Positions 42,456-50,998 of a stretch of 64,000 nucleotides of DNA are shown here, one piece after another; the first letter of the stretch is position 1; each line of letters starts with the position of its first letter. Origin of the DNA: Bradyrhizobium barranii subsp. apii (GTDB taxonomy: Bacteria; Pseudomonadota; Alphaproteobacteria; Rhizobiales; Xanthobacteraceae); assembly GCF_011516635.5 (NCBI RefSeq), contig NZ_CP096255.1, positions 5,268,501-5,332,500 of the forward strand. The letters are read 5' to 3'. The position numbers and the translations under genes were made by a program. Below the pieces are notes generated by a model. The model was not told the origin of the DNA. It saw nothing but the letters and a program-made list of their open reading frames with translations, and searched no databases.

Positions 42456-43310
42456 ATGACCCCTTCCCGCGACATTTCCCGTCTGATCGAGATCATGGCG
42501 GCGCTGCGCACGCCGGTGACCGGCTGCCCCTGGGACCTCGAGCAGAATTTCGCGACGATCGCGCCCTACACGATCGAGGAGGCCTATGAGGTGGTCGAGG
42601 CCATCAGCCGCGGCGATCTCGACGATCTGCGCGAGGAGCTCGGTGACCTCCTGCTCCAGGTCGTGTTTCACGCCCAGATGGCTTCAGAACAGAATGCCTT
42701 TGCCTTCGGCGACGTCGTGGAGGCCATCACCCGCAAGATGATCCGGCGCCACCCTCATGTCTTCGCCGACAAGGACGGCAACCTCGCCTCCTCCCACGTC
42801 AAGGAGGTCTGGGACCGCATCAAGGCCGAGGAGAAAGCCGAACGTGCGGCTCGCCGGCCGCCGGAGGAAACGCCGACGCACAAGTCGTTACTCTCGGGCG
42901 TCAAGGCCGGTCAGCCCGCGCTGACGCGCGCGATGGAGCTCCAGCGCAAGGCCTCCACCGTCGGCTTCGACTGGAACGACCCGCGCGCGGTGCTGGCGAA
43001 AATCCGCGAAGAAGCCGACGAGATCGAGGCGGCGCTCGACCGCAACGACAGCGAGGGGCTGGCGGAGGAAACCGGCGATCTGATGTTCGCACTCGTCAAT
43101 CTCGCCCGCCACGTCGACGCCGATCCGGAAGCCGCGCTACGCGCGACGAATGCAAAGTTCGAGCGGCGCTTCGCCTTCATCGAGCGCGCGCTTGAGGCGC
43201 AGGGGCGGACGCTCGAGCAGTCGTCGCTGGCGGAGATGGACGCGCTGTGGAACGCGGCGAAGAGTGAGGGGAAACCGGTATCAGAGACTCGCTCGCAGGC
43301 CCGCCGCTAG
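42456..43310 (+). CDS. mazG: Nucleoside triphosphate pyrophosphohydrolase
   Basis: Hydrolyses NTPs to NMP and pyrophosphate, a house-cleaning role. The 284-residue protein has two MazG domains. The first starts LIEIMAALRTPVTGCPWDLE and has the YTIEEAYEVVEAI helix with metal-binding Glu residues and LREELGDLLLQVVFHAQMA. The second has EEADEIEAALDR and the EETGDLMFALVNLARHVD stretch. ATG 42456 with CAGGAGAC upstream is used rather than 42369. In Rhizobiales mazG often follows hfq-hflX; here the IS-split DUF2278 gene lies between. Confidence 0.95.
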   Translation: MTPSRDISRLIEIMAALRTPVTGCPWDLEQNFATIAPYTIEEAYEVVEAISRGDLDDLREELGDLLLQVVFHAQMASEQNAFAFGDVVEAITRKMIRRHPHVFADKDGNLASSHVKEVWDRIKAEEKAERAARRPPEETPTHKSLLSGVKAGQPALTRAMELQRKASTVGFDWNDPRAVLAKIREEADEIEAALDRNDSEGLAEETGDLMFALVNLARHVDADPEAALRATNAKFERRFAFIERALEAQGRTLEQSSLAEMDALWNAAKSEGKPVSETRSQARR

Positions 43311-43503
43311 CGTTGTGGCCTGCTCCATCGGTGTACCCGCAAGGATCGAAGCGGTCGCGAAGGAGATATAGGTCAGCATCTTTTCCCGAATGCAGCGAGG
43401 CGGTCATGGCGGATCGCAGTCAAGCCATGAAACCGTCACGACAAGCAGTCTAAAGTTGAGCAACGGAGCCCGCGCAGCCGAAATCCCACCTCAGGTGAGT
43501 GCG

Positions 43504-44303
43504 ATGCCATTAAAGCACTATTCGGTCCTCAAGGGACGCCCGATCGCGTTTCGGCACCGGCCAGTCGCCGCACTATCAAGTCCATGTCGTGGCCGACAAC
43601 GCGGATTTCCGCATCGCCGTCAATGTGCAGTCAGCCGACGGAAGCGAAGTCGAGTTCCTGGTGCGATCGCACTTTGTCCATCCGATCACCGACCATCTCG
43701 CGGCGTTGCCGGAGGGCCTGCACCCGCAGCCGCCGAAGCCGGCCAGCATCGCGCTGGACTTCATTCGCGGCAATCTGATGCAGCCCCAGGAGATGATCCC
43801 GCTGCCGCTGTCCGTGCCCGGACCGGACAATGACCTCAACGAGAAGCTCGACCAGTTCGTCCAGCGCGCGCTCTCGAACGAAAGCGCGATGATCTACGCA
43901 TTCGGTGAGACATGGGGGCCGGAAACCAAAGCGGACAATTATTTCGGCTTCCGGCCGGGTCGCGGCATTCACGACATCCATATGAATCAGGGAAATCCAA
44001 TCGGGCGATTCTCGGGCGACAACGGGCCATGGCAAGACGGCGGGCTGGTGTTCGAATTCCCGGATCAGAAGCTATGGACGGCGGTCTTCCTCAAATTTCA
44101 GACGCAGGCCTGGCACACCGACGACAAGACCGGTGACCCCATCGATCTCGGCGCGCCGACACAGCCGCCAGATCCGACCGCTCCTCCGACCGGGCAAATG
44201 CCTGACGGACTCGTGCGCATCATCGCAGCACTCGTCAATGCCTTGAAAACGCCTGAGCGGGAAGTCGTCACGCTGCTCAATACGGCCGATCGCGACATCG
44301 ATC
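43504..44303 (+). pseudogene. DUF2278 / lamin-tail protein, 5' part, frameshifted and IS-split
   Basis: A YukJ-like DUF2278 protein of unknown role. The start MPLKHYSVLKGRPIAFR (ATG 43504) is in one frame. The continuation GTGQSPHYQVHVVADNADFR is in the next, so one extra or two missing bases lie near 43557. Conserved DUF2278 sequence follows: SIALDFIRGNLMQPQEMIPL, GPDNDLNEKLDQFVQRAL and the GRGIHDIHMNQGNP motif with likely metal-binding His residues. At 44303 the frame enters an IS66 element after LLNTADRDID; the rest lies at 47427. As it stands neither half is functional. Confidence 0.88.
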
Positions 44304-44344
44304 GTAAGCGTAGCTCTGCGGCCCTTTTGAATGGCGCTTGACGC

Positions 44345-44947
44345 CTATTTTGTTCGCGTGGCGCGTCGCCGCGGCTTCCTTGTGTCGGACAACGCGTTGA
44401 CGGCGGCTTCGAGTGCCTTCCGGTCGACGACGTTGGGATCGAACCGCTCCGGGCCCCAGAGGCGCATGTGTCCGTGCTCGGGATGGGCGGGGTCGCTGAT
44501 GGCGGCGAGGTATTCGGCATAGCCTGGCGCACCGCCGACGTCTTCCGGAGGACAACGACCGGCGGCCTCGAGCAGGAAGGGAAGCCCCTCCGTCGTGGTG
44601 TTCTCGAACCATTTTTCGAGCTTGATCACATGGTCCCAGCTGTCGCCGAAGTCATAGAGATAGTGGATCGTCTTGGCGCCGGTCTCGCGAACGATATCGC
44701 ACAGCCGCGCTTTGCGGGCATCCATGGGCTGGTGACCGTAATCATTGTCGGGGTCGGGAATCCCCCAATGTGCCTCACCAGCAAAGAACTCGAAGAGGTG
44801 ACTGTTCGTCCAGCCGAATGCCTCCTGAAGCGTCAGATGCAGCCGATCAAGGCGCAGGGTGACGGGTACGACAAGGCGACGCATCACCTCCGGCTTCACA
44901 TCCTTGAGGGTCACCTTGATCCGGACCGCGGTCGTGTTCAGGCTCAT
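44345..44947 (-). CDS. Plasmid pRiA4b ORF-3-family protein carried within IS66
   Basis: 200 residues from ATG 44947. The PRiA4_ORF3 family is recognised from the TTAVRIKVTLKDVKPEVMRR start, RLDRLHLTLQEAFGWTNSHL, the YLYDFGDSWDHVIKLEKW centre and the CPPEDVGGAPGYAEYL motif. Its ATG overlaps the tnpC stop (ATGA), and the gene lies inside the inverted repeats, so it moves with the element. The family is common next to transposases, but its role is unknown. A regulator or host-interaction factor for transposition is a guess. The C-terminus is Arg/Lys rich (KPRRRATRTK). Confidence 0.88.
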   Translation of the reverse strand: MSLNTTAVRIKVTLKDVKPEVMRRLVVPVTLRLDRLHLTLQEAFGWTNSHLFEFFAGEAHWGIPDPDNDYGHQPMDARKARLCDIVRETGAKTIHYLYDFGDSWDHVIKLEKWFENTTTEGLPFLLEAAGRCPPEDVGGAPGYAEYLAAISDPAHPEHGHMRLWGPERFDPNVVDRKALEAAVNALSDTRKPRRRATRTK

Positions 44948-46509
44948 GCCGCCAGCCTCGGATCGCGTGTATGCATCGTATAGGTCGACGCCCAGGGAAG
45001 CAGTTCGTCCAGTCGCGCTGCAGGCCAACCATTGACGAGCTTGGCGAGAACGTCAGCGAGCCAGTGCTCGGCACTGACGCCATTGAGCTTACAGGTCTCA
45101 ATGAGCGAAGCCAGCAATGCCCAATTCCCGGCGCCTTCGTCGCAACCGGCAAAAAGAGAGTTCTTGGCGTTGAGCTTGATCGGTCGCATCGCACGCTCGA
45201 CAGCATTCGTGTCCATTTCGATGCGCCCATCATCAAGATAGAGCGTCAGGCCGTCCCAATGACGTAGTGCATAGCGCAAAGCCTTCGCCGTGTCGCTCTT
45301 CTGCGCAAGGTGATCGAGCTTGGCCTCAAACCACTGCTTCAAGGCTGCAACCAGAGGCCGGGTATGCGCTTGTCGGCCAGCACGGCGCTCGTCCGCAGAT
45401 CGGCCGCGGAGGGCCTTCTCGACCGCGTAAAGCTGGGCGATGCGCTCAAGAGCCTCGCGGGCAACCGGAGCTGGCGCAGGCGCAGCCTCCCGCTCGATCT
45501 TCACAAACTGGCGCCGCAGATGCGACCAGCAGAAGGCGAGCGTCCCGGACAGGGCGTCCGCACGCGTCTCTCGGGTCATGGTCTTGTAAGCCTGATAGCC
45601 GTCGCAGTGGATGATGCCGCGATAGCCCTCCAGCAGCCGCAAGCCATGAACGGCGCCGCGGCCCGGTGCATAGGCATAGACTACCCCAGGCGGATCAGGT
45701 CCGGCCCAAGGCCTGTCATCGCGTGACAGCGCCCAGAAGTAGCCGGTTTTTGTTCTGCCGCGCCCCGGATCCAGCACCGGCGCCGGGGTCTCATCGACAC
45801 AGAGCTTCGAGGAGGCGAGCAGAAGCTGGCGCAGACGATGCCACACGGGCTTCAATTCCTGGGCGGCATAGCCGACCCAGAAGGCGAGCGTGGAACGATC
45901 CAGCGCTATTCCGTGCGTCGCCAGCATCTGCGCCTGGCGGTAAAGCGGCAAATGCCAGTGATACTTGGCATCGATCACATGCGCGACCAGCCGCTCGGTG
46001 GGCAATCCTCCCCTGATCAATCGCTCGGGAGCCGCGTGCTGCAGGACGACGCCATGACAGGCGCGGCAGGCCAGCTTGGGACGGCGGGTGATGATGACGC
46101 GATACTGCGCCGGAACGACGTCGAGCCTCTGGCTCTCATCCTGACCAATCTCGAAGAGGTTGCCCTTACAAGACGGGCAGCAGCTCTCGGCCGGCATCAT
46201 AGTCTCGATGACGCGCGGCAAATGCTCCGGCAGCTGACCACGGTTGGCTCTGCGCGCGGCAGCTCTCTTCTCGCCTGTTTTGGGATTGGCACGATTCTCG
46301 GCGGCTTCGAGAGCCGCAACGGCCTGATCGATATCCTCCAGAACAAGCTGCAGCTGATCAGCGTCCAGCTTTTCCGAGGACCGACCGAACTGCGCATCTT
46401 TCGCAAGCTTGAGCAACCGCTCGAGCCGGGCGCAGCGATCCAGCAGAGCCGCGGCAAAGGCACGCAACTCGGCTGGATCGCTCGGTAGCTCATCAGGCAA
46501 ATCACTCAT
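44944..46509 (-). CDS. tnpC: IS66 transposase TnpC
   Basis: A 521-residue DDE transposase, intact. The N-terminal leucine-zipper/helix region (LLDRCARLERLLKLAKDAQF) is followed by an IS66 zinc-finger region (MPAESCCPSCKGNLFEIGQ). The catalytic core has VDETPAPVLDPGRGRTKTGY, HCDGYQAYKTM and the C-terminal GRIEMDTNAVERAMRPIKLN Glu block, ending with the IS66 C-terminal domain KNSLFAGCDEGAGNWALLAS. It is downstream of tnpB by about 50 bases and overlaps the passenger gene. Confidence 0.95.
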   Translation of the reverse strand: MSDLPDELPSDPAELRAFAAALLDRCARLERLLKLAKDAQFGRSSEKLDADQLQLVLEDIDQAVAALEAAENRANPKTGEKRAAARRANRGQLPEHLPRVIETMMPAESCCPSCKGNLFEIGQDESQRLDVVPAQYRVIITRRPKLACRACHGVVLQHAAPERLIRGGLPTERLVAHVIDAKYHWHLPLYRQAQMLATHGIALDRSTLAFWVGYAAQELKPVWHRLRQLLLASSKLCVDETPAPVLDPGRGRTKTGYFWALSRDDRPWAGPDPPGVVYAYAPGRGAVHGLRLLEGYRGIIHCDGYQAYKTMTRETRADALSGTLAFCWSHLRRQFVKIEREAAPAPAPVAREALERIAQLYAVEKALRGRSADERRAGRQAHTRPLVAALKQWFEAKLDHLAQKSDTAKALRYALRHWDGLTLYLDDGRIEMDTNAVERAMRPIKLNAKNSLFAGCDEGAGNWALLASLIETCKLNGVSAEHWLADVLAKLVNGWPAARLDELLPWASTYTMHTRDPRLAA

Positions 46510-46560
46510 TGGCCCGAGCTTGCCATGCTTCGCGTCACGATGCAGCGATGATTTGCATTT

Positions 46561-46914
46561 TTACGCAAGCGCTTTCGGCTGCGGGATCCGAGGCGCGTGC
46601 ATGCGCGTCCAATCCATGCCGGCCAGCAGTGCTGACAGCTGGGCCCCATTCATCCGCATCACACCGGCCACGATGGGTGGCCATTTGAAGCCGCTGCCAT
46701 CGAGCCGCTTCCAGTACATCACAAGGCCGCTGCCATCCCAGACGACGATCTTCACCCGATCGGCGCGCTTCGCACGGAACACCACCGCCACGCCCTTCAT
46801 CGGGTCATGGCCCAGCGTATCCTTCGCCAGCAGCGCCAAGCCCTCTGCACCCTTCCTGAAGTCCACAGGTTGCGTCGCCACGTAGATCATGAGGCTCGCC
46901 GGCATCGTCAGCAT
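46561..46914 (-). CDS. tnpB: IS66 accessory protein TnpB
   Basis: A 117-residue IS66 Orf2. Family segments MIYVATQPVDFRKGAEGLAL, ALLAKDTLGHDPMKGVAVVF, KIVVWDGSGLVMYWKRLD and the FKWPPIVAGVMRMNGAQLSA end are complete. Needed with TnpA for IS66 transposition, mechanism unknown. The start at 46914 overlaps the tnpA stop; a second ATG at 46905 is possible. Confidence 0.93.
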   Translation of the reverse strand: MLTMPASLMIYVATQPVDFRKGAEGLALLAKDTLGHDPMKGVAVVFRAKRADRVKIVVWDGSGLVMYWKRLDGSGFKWPPIVAGVMRMNGAQLSALLAGMDWTRMHAPRIPQPKALA

Positions 46915-47330
46915 GAACGTGTCCGTCGCAGCGCAATGAACACATCGCTCAACGCAGCAAGGCCAGGCGCCCCGCGCACCTCCACGCGCGCGCCCTGGAA
47001 CTCAACCGTAACAATGGCTGCTTCCGGCGAACCGGAGGGCTCTGCGGCCGCAGGCAACGCTAATTCCGACACCACCGGCACGAACGACAGCGTGTCCGCC
47101 GACGCCGGCAATACCAACTGGCCCAAACGCGCCCGGCGCCGCCAATCATGCACCTGCTGGGGCCGGCAGCCATGGCGACGAGCGACGTCTGTTACAACCG
47201 CCCCCGGTTCGAGGCTTTCCGCCGCAATCTGCGCCTTCAAATCATCCGGCCAGCGCTTTCGACCTGCGCCAGCGAACACTTCAATACGCGGTGACAACGG
47301 TCGTCTTATGTCGTCAGAATGGTCGTCCAT
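46908..47330 (-). CDS. tnpA: IS66 accessory protein TnpA (HTH)
   Basis: 140 residues from ATG 47330, which has AAGGGTG upstream. The region KRWPDDLKAQIAAESLEPGA, VVTDVARRHGCRPQQVHDWR is the IS3/IS66-type HTH that binds the element ends. The C-terminal part is the usual less conserved IS66 Orf1 tail (VTVEFQGARVEVRGAPGLAA). It is the promoter-proximal gene of the element, just inside the right inverted repeat. Confidence 0.92.
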   Translation of the reverse strand: MDDHSDDIRRPLSPRIEVFAGAGRKRWPDDLKAQIAAESLEPGAVVTDVARRHGCRPQQVHDWRRRARLGQLVLPASADTLSFVPVVSELALPAAAEPSGSPEAAIVTVEFQGARVEVRGAPGLAALSDVFIALRRTRSC

Positions 47331-47426
47331 TGTGAGCACCCTTCCAGAAGATGACTCTTCTAACGGTGCTCTCAAGACTCCGCACAAACAATCAGACGGG
47401 CCTCGGCGCTACGCTTACCATCGATC

Positions 47427-47644
47427 TCACCGGCTGGATGCTGGCCGACAAGCAGAAGAACAAGATGGCCCTGTCAGGGAAGATCGCGGCCGGCGGCACG
47501 CTCGCAATCGTCGTGCAGAAGCCGATGGAGTTGTCGAACCAGGGCGGCATCATTTCGCTGCTGGACGAGCGCGGGATCAAGATCCACGGCGTCGCCTATA
47601 CCAAGGCGCAGGCGAAGAATCCGGGCCTGACCATTCCATTCTAG
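47427..47644 (+). pseudogene. DUF2278 / lamin-tail protein, 3' part (lamin-tail domain)
   Basis: The C-terminal end of the gene begun at 43504. It reads LTGWMLADKQKNKMALSGKI, then AAGGTLAIVVQKPMELSNQG and GIISLLDERGIKIHGVAYTK, a lamin-tail (LTD) fold. It is joined to the 5' part through TADRDID once the IS66 element and one CATCGATC are removed. It has no start of its own. The combination of DUF2278 with an LTD domain is known; the function is not. It ends at 47644, 78 bases before the convergent hflX. Confidence 0.9.
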
Positions 47645-47722
47645 CGTTACGCGTCTCAACCCAGAAACGCGGATATGGTCGATATCGCACGCAGGCCGGT
47701 CGGGCGCACCGCGCCCTTCGGA

Positions 47723-49102
47723 TCACGCCACGCGCGGCACGGCATCGAACCGGTTCACCACGATATCCCGCTTGGTCTCGTCGACCCGCACCGTCATGTC
47801 GAAGCGGCCGTCGTGCAGCTCTTTCGCCAGCACCTCGGAATTCCTGTGCAGCCAGCTGATCCCGGCACCGTCGGCGGCGTCGATGGAGAGATCGAGCGTG
47901 GTGCGCTTTGCGGCGAGCCGTTCCTCGATCGCGGCGAGCAGCGCGTCGATCCCCTCGCCTGACACGGCCGACACCAGCATCGCCGGGTGATCCTCCGGCC
48001 GGCGCGCGGCGATGTTCAAGAGCTCTTCGCGCTTGTCAGGCTCGTAACGGTCGATCTTGTTCCAGACCTCGATGATGCGGCCGGAATCGTCGGGGTTGAT
48101 GCCGAGCTGGCGCAGCACCGCGTCGACGTCACTCTGCTGGGCCTCGGCATCCTCGTGCGAGATGTCGCGCACATGCAGGATGACGTCGGCCTCCAGCACC
48201 TCTTCCAGCGTAGCGCGGAAGGCCGCGACGAGCTGGGTCGGCAGGTTGGAGATGAAGCCGACGGTGTCGGACAGCATTGCCTTGCCGCCATGCGGCAAAG
48301 TGAGCGCGCGCAGGGTCGGATCGAGTGTTGCAAACAACATGTCGGCGGCCTGGACGTCTGCGCGCGTCAGGCGGTTGAACAGCGTCGACTTGCCGGCATT
48401 GGTGTAGCCGACCAGCGCGACGACGCGATACGGCACACGCTGACGGCCGGCGCGATGCAGCCGCCGCGTCGCCTGCACCTTCTTCAGCTCGCCCTCGAGT
48501 TTCGAGATGCGCTCCTGGATCAGGCGGCGATCGGCTTCGATCTGCGTCTCGCCGGGACCGCCCATGAAGCCGAAGCCGCCACGCTGGCGTTCCAGATGGG
48601 TCCAGGAGCGAACGAGGCGCGAGCGCTGGTAGTTGAGATGCGCAAGCTCGACCTGGAGCGAGCCTTCCTTGGTCTTGGCGCGGCGGCCGAAGATTTCCAG
48701 GATGAGCCCGGTGCGGTCGAGCACCTTGGCGTGCAATTCCTTCTCGAGATTGCGCTGCTGGATCGGCGCCAGCGCGCAATCCATCACCACGAGCTCGACG
48801 TCGAGGCTCTTGGCCAGCGCGGCGATCTCCTCGACCTTGCCCTTGCCGATATAGGTCGCGGGGCGGATCTGGCTGATCGGCGCGATGATGGCGTCGGCAA
48901 TGACGAGGTCGATCGCCCGCGCGAGGCCGGCGGCCTCATCAAGCCGGGCCTCCGCGTCACGCTGAACATGGCTTTCCGATTGCGTGTCGGTACCGCCCGC
49001 GCGCACACGCAAGTAGGGGCCGATGACAAGCACCCGCCCCGTCTGCTTCGCCCCTGCCGACCGCGGACGGTCGGCCTCCCCGTCGAAATTCCGGGGTTCC
49101 AA
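47723..49102 (-). CDS. hflX: Ribosome-associated GTPase HflX
   Basis: 459 residues. The HflX N-terminal domain (PISQIRPATYIGKGKVEEIA) and helical linker (GGFGFMGGPGETQIEADRRL) precede the G domain. The P-loop is VGYTNAGKSTLFNRLT, switch II is SDTVGFISNLP and NKID is present as WNKIDRYEP. It rescues or splits stalled ribosomes under stress. The start appears to be TTG at 49102 (MEPRNFDGEADRP), 11 bases after the hfq stop with GAGAGTGA upstream; a later start cannot be excluded. The hfq-hflX pairing is conserved. Confidence 0.95.
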   Translation of the reverse strand: MEPRNFDGEADRPRSAGAKQTGRVLVIGPYLRVRAGGTDTQSESHVQRDAEARLDEAAGLARAIDLVIADAIIAPISQIRPATYIGKGKVEEIAALAKSLDVELVVMDCALAPIQQRNLEKELHAKVLDRTGLILEIFGRRAKTKEGSLQVELAHLNYQRSRLVRSWTHLERQRGGFGFMGGPGETQIEADRRLIQERISKLEGELKKVQATRRLHRAGRQRVPYRVVALVGYTNAGKSTLFNRLTRADVQAADMLFATLDPTLRALTLPHGGKAMLSDTVGFISNLPTQLVAAFRATLEEVLEADVILHVRDISHEDAEAQQSDVDAVLRQLGINPDDSGRIIEVWNKIDRYEPDKREELLNIAARRPEDHPAMLVSAVSGEGIDALLAAIEERLAAKRTTLDLSIDAADGAGISWLHRNSEVLAKELHDGRFDMTVRVDETKRDIVVNRFDAVPRVA

Positions 49103-49113
49103 TCAGATCACTC

Positions 49114-49362
49114 TCAAGCCGGCTGATCCTCGCCGCCTTCGAACAACTGGATCGGAGCGCCCGGCATGATGGTCGAGATCGCATGCTTGTAGACAAGCTG
49201 CGAGTGACCGTCGCGCCGAAGCAGCAAACAGAAATTGTCGAACCAGGTCACGATGCCCTGGAGCTTCACTCCGTTGACCAGAAAGATCGTCAGTGGCGTC
49301 TTGGTTTTGCGAACGTGATTGAGGAAGGTGTCCTGTAGGTTTTGTGCGCGGTCTGCCGCCAT
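49114..49362 (-). CDS. hfq: RNA chaperone Hfq
   Basis: An 82-residue Sm-like protein that pairs small RNAs with messengers and, in rhizobia, is needed for nif gene expression. The Sm1 region FLNHVRKTKTPLTIFLVNGV, KLQGIVTWFDNF and the Sm2 motif YKHAISTIMP are complete, with a short acidic C-tail. Length is typical of alphaproteobacteria. It lies downstream of ntrX by 248 bp with AT-rich sequence before the start, suggesting its own promoter in addition to any ntrYX read-through. Confidence 0.98.
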   Translation of the reverse strand: MAADRAQNLQDTFLNHVRKTKTPLTIFLVNGVKLQGIVTWFDNFCLLLRRDGHSQLVYKHAISTIMPGAPIQLFEGGEDQPA

Positions 49363-49610
49363 TGTTTTTTTCTCGCTTTGAGTTTCTTTTTATTGCGCCG
49401 GTTGCGGCCCTCTTTGTGACATTCGGGGCCTCTTCCGGTTGCTATTCCTCATGAGATCCCCCTCGGAGGAACAGCGGTTCGATTAGAGGACAGGACGGGT
49501 TATTAGGCAAGCCGCTTCACGCGGCAGGCCACGCCCAAATGCCCCGAAAAACTACGGAAATCGATGATTTTCCTCGCTAATCCCTGAGGTGCGGCCGCGA
49601 CGTCGCGGTG

Positions 49611-50981
49611 TCAGCCGACACCGAGCGCCTTCAGCTTCCGGTGCAACGCCGAACGTTCCATGCCAACAAACTCAGCTGTGCGAGAAATATTTCCTGAAAA
49701 ACGGCTGATCTGTGCAATCAAATAGTCGCGCTCGAACACTTCGCGCGCTTCGCGCAGCGGCAGCCCCATGATGTGCTCGCCATTGTTGCTGGTCGGCATC
49801 GCCGGCACCATCGAGCCGACGTCCTGCGGCAGCATGTCGGCGGTGATGATCACCTCCGGTCCGCCCGCGGCCAGAATCATGACTCTCTCAACGTTGTTGC
49901 GGAGCTGGCGCACGTTGCCCGGCCACACATGCGATTGCAGCACCGCCATCGCGTCCTGCCCGATCTGCCGCTTGGGCAGGCCGCTGCCGGCCGAGATCTG
50001 CTCCATGAAATAGTCGATCAATTCCGGAATGTCCTCGCGCCGCTCCGAGAGCGCGGGCACGCGGATCGGCACCACCGAGAGCCGATGATAGAGGTCTTCG
50101 CGGAAATGACCGGCAGCGATCTCCTCTTCGAGATTTCGCGCCGTGGAGGAGATGATGCGGACGTCGACCTGCACCTTGCCGGTGCCGCCGACGCGCTGGA
50201 ACGACTGCTCGACCAGCACGCGCAAAATCTTGTTCTGGGTCTCGCGCGGCATGTCCGCGATCTCGTCGATGAACAGCGTGCCGCCATGGGCTTCCTCGAG
50301 CGCACCGGGCTTGCGCGCCTGCTCGCCGTTAGATTGCTCGACACCGAACATCTCGTGCTCCATGCGCTCCGGCGTGATCGCGGCGGCATTGATCACGACG
50401 AACGGACCATCGGCGCGGCCCGAGGCCGTATGCAGCGTGCGCGCGGTCAGCTCCTTGCCCGCGCCGGCCGGGCCGACGATCAGGATGCGGCTGTTGGCCT
50501 TGGCCGCGCGATCGATGGTCTGGCGCAGCTGGTTCATGCTCGGCGAGCGGCCGACGAGCGAGCTTGCGCTCGGCGCGAGCTGCTTCAGCTCCTTGACCTC
50601 GCGCTTGAGTCGCGAGTTCTCCAGCGCTCTGTTCGCGACCAGGATCAGCCGGTCGGCCTTGAACGGCTTCTCGATGAAGTCGTAGGCGCCGCGCTTGATC
50701 GCGGCGACCGCGGTCTCGATATTGCCGTGGCCGGAGATCATCACGACCGGCAGATCGGCATTGTCCTTCTTGACCTGCTCCAGCAGCTGCAAGCCGTCGA
50801 GCTTGGAGCCCTGGAGCCAGATGTCGAGAAACACCAGGTGCGGCCTGCGATTGGCGATCTCGGCGAGCGCCGTATCGCTGTCGCGAGCGGTCCGGGTCAC
50901 GAAGCCCTCGTCTTCGAGAATGCCCGCGACGAGATCGCGAATATCGGCCTCATCATCGACAATCAGAATTTCACTTGCCAT
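49611..50981 (-). CDS. ntrX: NtrX, sigma54-type response regulator
   Basis: A 456-residue regulator with receiver, AAA+ and Fis-type HTH domains. The phosphoacceptor Asp is in HLVFLDIWLQGSKLDG. Walker A is VGPAGAGKELTARTLH and Walker B is GGTLFIDEIADM. The GAFTGA loop needed to contact sigma54 is replaced by EMFGVEQSNGEQARKPGALE, as is usual for NtrX, so it probably works without activating sigma54 in the classic way. The C-terminal HTH is ISRTAEFVGMERSALHRKLK. It pairs with NtrY 17 bases upstream. Roles in rhizobia include nitrogen metabolism, envelope and respiration control. Confidence 0.95.
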   Translation of the reverse strand: MASEILIVDDEADIRDLVAGILEDEGFVTRTARDSDTALAEIANRRPHLVFLDIWLQGSKLDGLQLLEQVKKDNADLPVVMISGHGNIETAVAAIKRGAYDFIEKPFKADRLILVANRALENSRLKREVKELKQLAPSASSLVGRSPSMNQLRQTIDRAAKANSRILIVGPAGAGKELTARTLHTASGRADGPFVVINAAAITPERMEHEMFGVEQSNGEQARKPGALEEAHGGTLFIDEIADMPRETQNKILRVLVEQSFQRVGGTGKVQVDVRIISSTARNLEEEIAAGHFREDLYHRLSVVPIRVPALSERREDIPELIDYFMEQISAGSGLPKRQIGQDAMAVLQSHVWPGNVRQLRNNVERVMILAAGGPEVIITADMLPQDVGSMVPAMPTSNNGEHIMGLPLREAREVFERDYLIAQISRFSGNISRTAEFVGMERSALHRKLKALGVG

Positions 50982-50998
50982 GGTTCGCGCCTGTCTTG

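Larger units (their letters stand above)
44304..47418 (-). mobile_element. IS66-family element with pRiA4b ORF-3 passenger
   Basis: A 3115-bp element. Its ends are inverted repeats GTAAGCGTAGC…GGCCC at 44304-44324 and, read inward, at 47418-47398. Both start with GTAAGCG, the IS66 hallmark. The 8-bp target duplication CATCGATC lies at 44296-44303 and 47419-47426. Gene order is tnpA, tnpB, tnpC, then a pRiA4b ORF-3 gene, all leftward and closely spaced or overlapping. Removing 3123 bp restores the DUF2278/lamin-tail frame (TADRDIDLTGWMLADK). Confidence 0.95.
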
